Assembly: GCA_964537995.1 (NCBI GenBank)
Contig: CAZICW010000033.1
Coordinates: forward strand, 1 to 17,619
DNA: 17,619 nt
Origin: JAFLUQ01 sp964537995
GTDB taxonomy: Bacteria; Bacillota; Clostridia; UMGS1883
Direction of reading: 5' to 3'
Shown here: positions 1 to 6,344 of the stretch, one piece after another
Numbering within the stretch: position 1 is the stretch's first letter
Layout of the letters: every line of letters starts with the position of its first letter
Position numbers and translations under genes: made by a program
Notes under the pieces: generated by a model
Database searches by the model: none
Told to the model about the DNA's origin: nothing
What the model saw: only the letters and a program-made list of their open reading frames with translations

Positions 1-100
1 TTATATCCATATACACAATGATATACCCGATAAAAGAAATTTTTTATATCAATTTGTTAAGAAATTATTAATATTATGCGCGCTCCGCCTGAACGCCGAC

Positions 101-1309
101 TCATTCCGTTTCCTCAAGTTCATCAAGCAAATCGGGGAAAATTTCAAGGCTTCTTTTTAAAATCCCGTTCATACACGCTATTGCCGTGCCGTAGTTTGTG
201 AACGGCACTCCCTGCTCTACGGCGCACCTCATTCTGTAGCGCATTTCCTTTTCCGTGAGCATACAGCCCCCGCAATGGATTACAAGGGAGTATTCCGAAA
301 GCTCCTCGGGAAATTCCGTTCCGGAGGTATGGGAAAGCTGAAGCTCCTTGCCCGTATATTCCTTTAACCAACGCGGAATTTTAACCGTACCTATGTCTTC
401 GCATTGGCGGTGGTGACTGCAGCCCTCGGAAATAAGCACCTTATCGCCATCTTTTAACCGGTTCAGCGCGCCGGCTCCCTTTACGGCTGTTTTCAAAAAG
501 CCTTTATAGCGCGCCATCAGAATTGAAAACGAAGTAAGAGGAATGTCGGGCGGAGTTTGCTCGGAAGCAAGCTTAAACGCCTGACTGTCGGTTATGACTA
601 AGACAGGCTTCTTCGCAAGAGCGGAAAGCGTTTCCCTGTATTCCGTTTCACGAACAACCACAGCGATCGCGCCCGCATCAAGTATATCCCTCACGGTCTG
701 CTGCTGCGGCAAAATCAACCGTCCCTTCGGGGCGGCGGAATCAATCGGAGTAATCAGCACCACAACATCGCGGGGATTTATCAAATCGCCGACTATACGA
801 AGCTTTTCATCCTCAACCTTGATTATTCTTGCGATTTTTTCCTTAAGCTCCCATATTCCCGTTTTTTCCGTCGCGCTGACCGCAATCTCATTATCGGCGG
901 AAATATGGCAAGCCGCTTCGTCGCACTTGTTGTAGGCTATTATATAAGGAACCTCGCGCTGTTCAAAAGCTTTGATAAGCTCACGGTCGGCGCTCTTCAG
1001 CCCCTCGTTTGCGTCCACAACCAAAATCGCGGCGTCGATTCTGTTCAGCACCTGCTTCGCTTTTTTTACGCGCAGCCCGCCAAGCTCCCCCTCATCGTCT
1101 ATACCGGGAGTGTCCACAATCATAACCGGACCGAGCGGCAAAAGCTCCATAGCCTTGCGTACCGGGTCTGTTGTTGTTCCTTTGATTTCCGACACAACAG
1201 AGAGAGCCTGTCCCGTCACCGCGTTTACAAGGCTGGATTTTCCCGCGTTGCGCCTTCCGAAAAAGCCGATGTGGATTCTGTTTCCCGACGGAGTGTCATT
1301 AAGTCCCAT
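101..1309 (-). CDS. hydF: [FeFe]-hydrogenase H-cluster maturation GTPase HydF
   Basis: HydF is the GTPase and scaffold on which the 2Fe subcluster of [FeFe]-hydrogenase is assembled with HydE and HydG before transfer to HydA in the cytoplasm. Numbering from the chosen start, the N-terminal G domain shows the P-loop GRRNAGKS (18-25), the G2 threonines in KGTTTDP, DTPG (66-69) and NKCD (127-130). A middle dimerisation region follows. The C-terminal [4Fe-4S] domain carries the family ligand pattern CxH...HCxxC at C297, H299, H345, C346 and C349. Length is 402 aa, normal for HydF. An ATG three codons upstream (1318) is possible, but AAGGA abuts it directly, while the ATG at 1309 lies 9 nt from that site, so 1309 is preferred. 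The gene follows the DUF6273 gene by 56 bp on the same strand with no terminator seen between them. HydE, HydG and hydrogenase are not in the window. Family certain; start inferred. Confidence 0.95.
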   Translation of the reverse strand: MGLNDTPSGNRIHIGFFGRRNAGKSSLVNAVTGQALSVVSEIKGTTTDPVRKAMELLPLGPVMIVDTPGIDDEGELGGLRVKKAKQVLNRIDAAILVVDANEGLKSADRELIKAFEQREVPYIIAYNKCDEAACHISADNEIAVSATEKTGIWELKEKIARIIKVEDEKLRIVGDLINPRDVVVLITPIDSAAPKGRLILPQQQTVRDILDAGAIAVVVRETEYRETLSALAKKPVLVITDSQAFKLASEQTPPDIPLTSFSILMARYKGFLKTAVKGAGALNRLKDGDKVLISEGCSHHRQCEDIGTVKIPRWLKEYTGKELQLSHTSGTEFPEELSEYSLVIHCGGCMLTEKEMRYRMRCAVEQGVPFTNYGTAIACMNGILKRSLEIFPDLLDELEETE

Positions 1310-1318
1310 TGCTATCAT

Positions 1319-1323
1319 TCCTT
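1319..1323 (-). promoter_or_regulatory. Ribosome binding site that decides the hydF start
   Basis: On the minus strand AAGGA lies immediately before an ATG (1318) and 9 nt before a second in-frame ATG (1309). Only the second has normal spacing, which supports a 402-residue rather than a 405-residue HydF. Confidence 0.6.
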
Positions 1324-1365
1324 CAAATCAGAAATATATAGGCCCCTTTGCCGAAGCGTTTTCGT

Positions 1366-3435
1366 TTATCGCTTCCTTTTAATAAGCTCGACAGCCAAAA
1401 TTCCCGCGACAATCACCAATCCGATAACGACGGGGAGAATGCTGAGTCTGCGTTCGGTATATATTTCACCGCAGCTCTTGCATACCCTTTCCTTTATAAC
1501 ATAAAGCCCAGCGCGGCGAGACGTCGCCTCACCGAAATCATGCCCCGCGGCGGGTATACTTTCCTCCTCGACGTGACCGCAAAGAGAGCAGACTCTGCTT
1601 CGCACTCCTCTTTCCGTGCAGGCGGCTTCCTTTGAAACCGTCCATTCGCCGTATTCGTGGCTCTGTATGCGGTATGGCGTGTCAAGGCTGCCGTCGCCGT
1701 CCGTAAAGGCGATTGTTTCCATGTTCAGATAAAACGCGGGACGAACTCCTATGCTCGGCGTTGCCGCGTATTCGGAATCAACCCAGCCGTCCTGCGTTAC
1801 GGTGCGGACGCTGTCCTCACGGTTCGAGCGGGCGTCGGCGTCACGAGTCCACCAAGCGGCGGTTCTGTCCGCCGACAGTCCGTCAATGCTCGCTTCGTTT
1901 CTGTTAACGGCGTCAGCCGTAGGCATCGCAAGCGTTTCCTCGCTGAAATTGCGCTTTATCGCACTTACGTCCGCCATACTCGGCAGGAAAATTCTGTCAT
2001 ATGTATAGCTTGCGTACGCAGTGTCATAATTTTCAAGGTTATTTATATTTCTGCGCATGACCATGGCTTCGGTGCCGACAGCGGATTCGTCAACATCAAC
2101 GGGGCTGATTATCGTTTTTATCTCCACGGTTTTTATATACTGCAGCTCCTCCGGCGAAAAGCTGTTGAGAAAGCCTTGCTCGTTGGCATAGCCGTTGGCG
2201 CCGCCGGTTTTTTCGGAATTGGGCTTATTGCCGCACGGCCACGCCTTCTCGCCCTCGGGGTCGGAGGAATTGAGCCAATAACGCAAATTGGAAAGCGCCC
2301 AGTTGTTGCTTCCGTTGGCGTCTCTTTTTGAATTGCCGTGGCTGCCGGCCGCGTCATAAGCACGGAAGCCGAGGATTTTTTCACTCAGCATGAGAGCGCC
2401 GTTTTCGTTTACGTCAACACATCTCCACAGAATTTCGTTTCCGTAGAGAGTTCCCATTGTTATATAGTCGCCTTCGGTTACGGAGGCATTTGCTCCGTAG
2501 ACGGTCAAACGTTCACGCTCCTCATTTGACGAGCCCTTGCCTATCGCCGCCGAGGAGCCGGCTTGCGAAACGACATACGGCGACGCCTCATATCCGTTGC
2601 CGCCGATAACCGCTATCCGATTATCAATATAAATTCCGGGGCGCACGCCTATCGAGCTGTCGTCGGCGTCGGCAAAGAGAACCCTGCCGTTCGGAAACAC
2701 ACAGCGCACGGCTTCGGGAAATTCGACATTTCCTATGCAGTCTCTGAGCCAATAGTAGTTATTGCTGCGGTTTTCCTCGTTTTTTGCGTTTCCCGACTGA
2801 GCGACGGCAGATTCACGCGGCTCGCATATAAACTCCGAGGGATAATTTAGAGCCATCGTTTCAAGCTGCTTCATATTCAGGCAAAAAACCCTGTCCTCGG
2901 TCATGATGCCGAATCCCTCTGTATAATTCTGTATAGAGCGGGAAAAAACGCCGTTGGAATTGTAAATATGAACCTCGCTTCCGGTGTTCGCGTCATCGAA
3001 GAAGTTTACGTTCAGAATACTTTTGATGCTAACGGTTTTTATGAGCGCCAGTTCCTCGGCGGAAAAGCCCGCGAGGAAGCCGGCTTCGTCGGCATAGGCA
3101 TTGCCGTCGGTGTTTGCCGTGTCGGGAGCGGATTCCCCCCAGGATACGGATTCGTCGGCGGAATTCAGCCAAGTGCGGAGGAAGGACTTGTCCCACCGAC
3201 CGTATTCGGCGGCATAAGCCTTATAGCAGAGAATGTCGCGGCTTATCAGCAGCGTTCCGTTTTCGTCGCTGCCCACGCAGCGCCATATAATCGGTTCGCC
3301 CATGTATGTGCCGAGACTTATATAGTTTCCGTTTTTTATTGTAACGGTTGTTTTGCCGTCAGCCGCAAGCCCTGTCTGCGAAAAAAGCAGCAGAGCGCAG
3401 AAAAGCGCCGCCGCAATCCGTTTTGCCGTATTCAA
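1366..3435 (-). CDS. Secreted, membrane-anchored protein with two DUF6273-like repeats and a CxxC tail
   Basis: Function unknown. The 689-aa product starts with a signal peptide (basic MNTAKR, hydrophobic 8-19, likely cleavage near Ala24/Ala25). Two homologous units follow, about 37-290 and 323-590. Each begins Y-I-x-[LM]-G-T, then [IL][IL]WRCV, a WLN motif, [FL]SxEEL followed by an IKTV strand, and ends GVRPxxYx with a glycine-rich GxGxxxxPY turn. This matches my memory of DUF6273, a domain of clostridial surface proteins. Residues 592-660 form a small module with CSLCGH (616-621) and CKSCGE (652-657) plus histidines, possibly a zinc-binding or disulphide knuckle. A single hydrophobic helix (about 664-681) and the tail KRKR anchor the C-terminus. 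Translation starts at TTG, chosen because GGGAG lies 9 nt upstream and the signal peptide begins there. A consensus promoter lies just upstream. HydF follows 56 bp later. A cell-surface role is inferred from topology; no catalytic residues are recognised. Confidence 0.85.
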   Translation of the reverse strand: MNTAKRIAAALFCALLLFSQTGLAADGKTTVTIKNGNYISLGTYMGEPIIWRCVGSDENGTLLISRDILCYKAYAAEYGRWDKSFLRTWLNSADESVSWGESAPDTANTDGNAYADEAGFLAGFSAEELALIKTVSIKSILNVNFFDDANTGSEVHIYNSNGVFSRSIQNYTEGFGIMTEDRVFCLNMKQLETMALNYPSEFICEPRESAVAQSGNAKNEENRSNNYYWLRDCIGNVEFPEAVRCVFPNGRVLFADADDSSIGVRPGIYIDNRIAVIGGNGYEASPYVVSQAGSSAAIGKGSSNEERERLTVYGANASVTEGDYITMGTLYGNEILWRCVDVNENGALMLSEKILGFRAYDAAGSHGNSKRDANGSNNWALSNLRYWLNSSDPEGEKAWPCGNKPNSEKTGGANGYANEQGFLNSFSPEELQYIKTVEIKTIISPVDVDESAVGTEAMVMRRNINNLENYDTAYASYTYDRIFLPSMADVSAIKRNFSEETLAMPTADAVNRNEASIDGLSADRTAAWWTRDADARSNREDSVRTVTQDGWVDSEYAATPSIGVRPAFYLNMETIAFTDGDGSLDTPYRIQSHEYGEWTVSKEAACTERGVRSRVCSLCGHVEEESIPAAGHDFGEATSRRAGLYVIKERVCKSCGEIYTERRLSILPVVIGLVIVAGILAVELIKRKR

Positions 3436-3469
3436 TGAAAATCACTCCCGAATTGTCTTTTCTTTGTTT

Positions 3470-3498
3470 ATTATATAACATAAGAACGCAATTGTCAA
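3470..3498 (-). promoter_or_regulatory. Consensus sigma-A-type promoter for the DUF6273-hydF unit
   Basis: On the minus strand TTGACA (3493-3498) and TATAAT (3470-3475) are separated by exactly 17 bp, a 12/12 match to the vegetative consensus. The -10 element ends 34 bp before the TTG start of the DUF6273 gene. The -35 box begins one base after the stop-codon triplet start of the ylmC-like gene (stop at 3499-3501), so no terminator fits between the two genes. Confidence 0.88.
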
Positions 3499-3732
3499 TC
3501 ATGTTTTCACCAAAATCAAATCGTCTCCTATTTTATATATATCTTCCCACGGGATATGAATATCCTCGGCTGCGCCGAAAAGTCCGAAAAACCTTCCCTG
3601 CCCCGGTATTACGATTGACTCTATCACGCCCTTTTCAAAATCTATCTCAACATCGCTGATAAAGCCTAACCTCCGTCCCTCGGTTATGCTTATGACCTCC
3701 TTTTGGCGGAAATCCGAGCTGCGGTTTGCCAA
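3499..3732 (-). CDS. PRC-barrel protein of the YlmC/YmxH family
   Basis: A 77-aa protein made almost entirely of one PRC-barrel domain. Visible family features are the opening segment KEVISITEGRRLGFISDV (11-28), the strand [DE]xxxGxIexIvIPG, the loop GRFFGLFG, and the ending IPWEDIYKIGDDLILVK. This resembles Bacillus YlmC and YmxH, small proteins of unclear biochemical role that recur in spore-forming Firmicutes. The open frame extends upstream to 3924, but that part shows no homology and would cross the divergent promoter. The TTG at 3732 has a near-perfect AGGAGG 8 nt upstream and begins the protein where the family begins. The gene is divergent from the ANL operon. The promoter of its downstream neighbour starts at its own stop codon. 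Symbol left blank because ylmC and ymxH cannot be told apart here. Role in sporulation is known only by family association. Confidence 0.85.
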   Translation of the reverse strand: MANRSSDFRQKEVISITEGRRLGFISDVEIDFEKGVIESIVIPGQGRFFGLFGAAEDIHIPWEDIYKIGDDLILVKT

Positions 3733-3735
3733 AAA

Positions 3736-3746
3736 TCCTCCCTCCT
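3736..3746 (-). promoter_or_regulatory. Strong ribosome binding site fixing the TTG start of the YlmC-like gene
   Basis: The minus strand reads AGGAGGGAGGA here; the first AGGAGG (3741-3746) ends 8 nt before the TTG at 3732. There is no ATG or GTG in frame at a comparable distance. This rules in a 77-aa product over the 141-aa open frame. Confidence 0.75.
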
Positions 3747-3777
3747 GTTTTTTAAAATAAATTAATTGCAAAAATAC

Positions 3778-3806
3778 TTTACAACTTTTAAATTTTATGG
3801 TATACT
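3778..3806 (+). promoter_or_regulatory. Sigma-A-type promoter of the ANL-yybS-gdpP-rplI-dnaB-tilS-hpt-ftsH operon
   Basis: TTTACA (3778-3783) and TATACT (3801-3806) are 17 bp apart, close to the vegetative consensus, in an AT-rich stretch. Transcription would start near 3812-3814, about 37-39 nt before the ATG at 3851. The start codon is served by AAAGGAG at 3834-3840. It is the only clear promoter I see before the terminator at 13988. Confidence 0.78.
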
Positions 3807-3814
3807 GAAGTATA
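3801..3814. repeat. Short inverted repeat over the -10 box and likely transcription start
   Basis: TATACT, 2 bp, then AGTATA forms a perfect 6-2-6 dyad. Its left arm is the -10 hexamer of the operon promoter and its right arm covers the expected start site. It could be a small operator. A dyad this short in AT-rich DNA can also occur by chance, so the role is weakly supported. Confidence 0.3.
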
Positions 3815-3850
3815 TTATCCGAATAAGGGCATGAAAGGAGCGAGCCGAGA

Positions 3851-5392
3851 ATGAAAAGTGCAGTCCTTGTCCCCGACATACTCATAAACTGTGCCGAGGA
3901 GCTGTCGGACAAAACCGCTTTCATAAACCGTGACGGAAGCTCCTTCAGCTTTGCCGAGCTGCTCGGTCATTCAAGGTTCATCGCGGCGGAGCTGCTCGGT
4001 CTCGGACTTTACGGAAAAGCCATCGCAATCATGGGAGAGGTGACATACTCGGGTCTTGCGGCAATGTTCGGCTGTACAATGGCGGGGATTCCCGTTGTTC
4101 CGCTTGACGCTTCTCTTCCCGAAGCCGAGCAGGGAGAAATAATCCGAAAATACGGCATAAGCGGAATTTTTTTCAGCGCGAAGTACCGCGAGCGCGCCGA
4201 AGCCCTTAAATCTCTGTCGGAGATTTTCATATTTCCCGACGTCGAGGCGCTGCTTGACGTCGCAGAGCCGGACGCCGAGCTTTTGCTTCCGGAGCTTTCC
4301 CCCGACGATCCCGTGTTTTTGTTTTTTACCTCCGAAAACGGGAAAGCGGCTATGCTTTCACACAAAAATATATGCGAAAATCTGCGTGCCGTTGCAAGTA
4401 CAATCGACATAAGCTCATACACTTTTTTAAGTCCGCAGGCATGGGGAAAAGCATTTGACTGTGTTATCGGTCTGCTGTTGCCTCTTTACGCCGGCTGTTC
4501 GGTTGTAAAGCGCGGCGAGAAGCGCAGCGTCGAAAGGGCGATTTCGGAATCGTCGGCGACGGTGCTGACCTGTACTCCGGAAAGGCTGCTCGCGCTTGAA
4601 AAATCGTTAAAAATAAAATTTGAAAAAAAACACCGCAAGCTTACGGCCACGGTTTCGGATTTCTTCGGAGCCATGCTCCATTCGATGGGAATTGATTTCA
4701 GAAAGCAGGTTCACCGCAGAATTCACTCCCTTATGGGCGACAGTCTGAAGCTGATAATCTGCGGAGGGGGCTATCCCGACAGGGATAATCTTCTCCAGTT
4801 TGCGAATTGGGGCTTCAGCGTATACAATTGCTATTATCTTACCGAATGCGGAGCGGCGGCGATAAGCAGGAACTCCGAAGAAAGACCGTTTCCGCTTACC
4901 GAAATAAGCTCGTCGGCGGACGAGGGCTGCGGGGAGCTTATCGTAAAGGGAGATTCGGTTGCTGTCGGATATTTCGGCGAGACCGAGGGGTTTTCCGGAG
5001 TTTTCCGCACAGGCGATATGGGTTTTATTTGCGAGGACGGAACCGTTGATATAAAGGGGAAACGGAAAACAATGCTCATGAGCGACAGCGACAGCGTTGT
5101 TTTCCCCGAGGAAATCGCCGCGAAGCTGCGGCGCAGCAGATATATAAGCCGCTGTTCGGTCAGCGGCCGCTTTGACACCCGTGCGGCGGGAATTGTTGTT
5201 TCGGCGTCGATAACGCCCGACTTCAAAGCGGTAGATTCGGTTCTCGGGTCAAAGTATTCGGAAAACCGGCTTCGGCTTTTCATGAAACGTGAGCTTGAGA
5301 GGCTTTCGCCCTCTCTTCCGCATAAAATCGATGAATTTAAGCTTACAGGAAAAAGGTCAGAGGTATCAAACAAGAAAAATGAACGAAAATAA
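3851..5392 (+). CDS. ANL-superfamily AMP-binding protein (acyl-CoA synthetase-like) with a shortened P-loop
   Basis: The 513-aa protein resembles long-chain acyl-CoA synthetases, which adenylate a carboxylic acid and transfer it to a thiol. The adenylate-forming core is visible. The nucleotide loop is TSENGKAAMLSHKN (160-173); compared with the usual TSGTTGxPKGxxLSH it appears about three residues short and lacks the Gly/Thr-rich stretch, but keeps a lysine (K165) and LSH. Later motifs are KLIICGGGYPD (300-310), YYLTE (328-332, the A5 motif), FRTGDMG (385-391, the A7 Asp), IKGKRK (401-406, where GRxK is usual) and LTGK (498-501), which may hold the A10 lysine. There is no carrier domain or signal peptide. 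The start is ATG with AAAGGAG 10 nt upstream and a good promoter. It heads the operon and overlaps the next gene by 14 bp. Substrate unknown. The altered loop raises the chance of weak or changed nucleotide use, or a non-catalytic role. Confidence 0.82.
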   Translation: MKSAVLVPDILINCAEELSDKTAFINRDGSSFSFAELLGHSRFIAAELLGLGLYGKAIAIMGEVTYSGLAAMFGCTMAGIPVVPLDASLPEAEQGEIIRKYGISGIFFSAKYRERAEALKSLSEIFIFPDVEALLDVAEPDAELLLPELSPDDPVFLFFTSENGKAAMLSHKNICENLRAVASTIDISSYTFLSPQAWGKAFDCVIGLLLPLYAGCSVVKRGEKRSVERAISESSATVLTCTPERLLALEKSLKIKFEKKHRKLTATVSDFFGAMLHSMGIDFRKQVHRRIHSLMGDSLKLIICGGGYPDRDNLLQFANWGFSVYNCYYLTECGAAAISRNSEERPFPLTEISSSADEGCGELIVKGDSVAVGYFGETEGFSGVFRTGDMGFICEDGTVDIKGKRKTMLMSDSDSVVFPEEIAAKLRRSRYISRCSVSGRFDTRAAGIVVSASITPDFKAVDSVLGSKYSENRLRLFMKRELERLSPSLPHKIDEFKLTGKRSEVSNKKNERK

Positions 5393-6344
5393 CAAATCCG
5401 TACTATTTATAATATTGCGTCCCATACTGTTTCTGCTTCCGCTCGCTTTCGGCTCGCCCTTTATTTCTTACTGTCTGTGCGCGTTCAACGCGGCGATAAC
5501 GATAGTCGGGAACAGGCTTATCGGGGCGGCTGTCGAGGTGATAACGGCGCTCGGAGCAATTATGCTGTGCGCAACAATGGGGCTCGGAACGGCATACGGG
5601 GTATTTTTCGCAATGCAGATTGTGGCGGTTTCGGCGGTGTGCGCGCTTTGCATAATGACGCGCCGCAGCTTTGCGTCGGGGCTTTTGCTGTCCTCGACCG
5701 CATACGGGCTTATCGCCCTAATGCAGCTCAAGGCTTCCGCCGGCGCGGAGGGTCTGAGCATAGCCGACAGTCTTGTTTCCGGAGTAGTTACTCCCCTGCG
5801 GGAAAGCATAGACTCGGTTCTGACGCAAAACGGCATTGACGCGGGCACGGCGGAGCAGCTTTTTTCGACAATCGAAAGCTCTCTCCGTCTTTCCCTTCCG
5901 TCAATGATTATAATATACGCTATCGTCAGCGGTTATTTTGTGATGTGGATGGTTTCCCGTTCCTTCAGGTCAACTCCTCTCGGCAACGGACACTCCTTCG
6001 GGAATATACGCGTCGGCTATCCGGCGGTTATTTACGCCGCCGTGATGGGGCTGCTGCTTTTGATTCCCAACGAAAGCGTGCGTCTTATTTCGGTCAACGG
6101 CCTTATAGTTTTTGTTTTTCTGGCATTTTGCGCAGGCTTAAGCCTTGTTGACTTTCTTATGAGAATAAAAATAAAAAGCATTTTTGCAAGATGTCTGCTT
6201 CACGTGGCGATAATAATCTTCTGTTCGCTGTTGGGTTCGGTGATTCCCATATTTAACATTTTGCTGCTTTATGCCGCGGCGGGAGTCGTAGACTGCTTTG
6301 TTTCAATAAGAAAGAGGGTGAACACGGGGAATGAAATCAAATAA
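5379..6344 (+). CDS. yybS: DUF2232 polytopic membrane protein, YybS-like
   Basis: A 321-aa integral membrane protein with about eight hydrophobic segments, for example near residues 8-25, 50-70, 72-93, 101-115, 173-192, 215-230, 239-259 and 268-308. The paired C-terminal segments and its position directly before gdpP, rplI and dnaB match Bacillus yybS (DUF2232). The molecular function of this family is not established. The open frame extends upstream to 5289, but the ATG at 5379 opens directly onto MNENNKS and the first membrane helix, and the upstream part lies inside the ANL gene. The start overlaps the end of the ANL gene by 14 bp, and the gene overlaps gdpP by 14 bp, which suggests translational coupling. 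The ribosome binding site before 5379 is weak (AGAGG about 15 nt upstream), which also fits coupling. Family call rests on topology plus synteny. Confidence 0.8.
   Translation: MNENNKSVLFIILRPILFLLPLAFGSPFISYCLCAFNAAITIVGNRLIGAAVEVITALGAIMLCATMGLGTAYGVFFAMQIVAVSAVCALCIMTRRSFASGLLLSSTAYGLIALMQLKASAGAEGLSIADSLVSGVVTPLRESIDSVLTQNGIDAGTAEQLFSTIESSLRLSLPSMIIIYAIVSGYFVMWMVSRSFRSTPLGNGHSFGNIRVGYPAVIYAAVMGLLLLIPNESVRLISVNGLIVFVFLAFCAGLSLVDFLMRIKIKSIFARCLLHVAIIIFCSLLGSVIPIFNILLLYAAAGVVDCFVSIRKRVNTGNEIK

Noticed and set aside
29..50. AT-rich imperfect palindrome downstream of hydF
   Set aside because: Pairing is broken by mismatches with almost no loop and it is nearly all A and T; I could not support it as a terminator. 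The first 100 bases hold no gene I can support.
1657..2331. A 224-codon plus-strand open frame inside the DUF6273 gene
   Set aside because: Antisense to a gene with a signal peptide, repeated domains and a consensus promoter; the translated frame resembles nothing.
3733..3850. Possible leftward promoter for the YlmC-like gene (TTGTAA, 17 bp, TTTTAT on the minus strand)
   Set aside because: Each hexamer matches the consensus at only four of six positions in an AT-rich gap, and I found no convincing sporulation-sigma match either.
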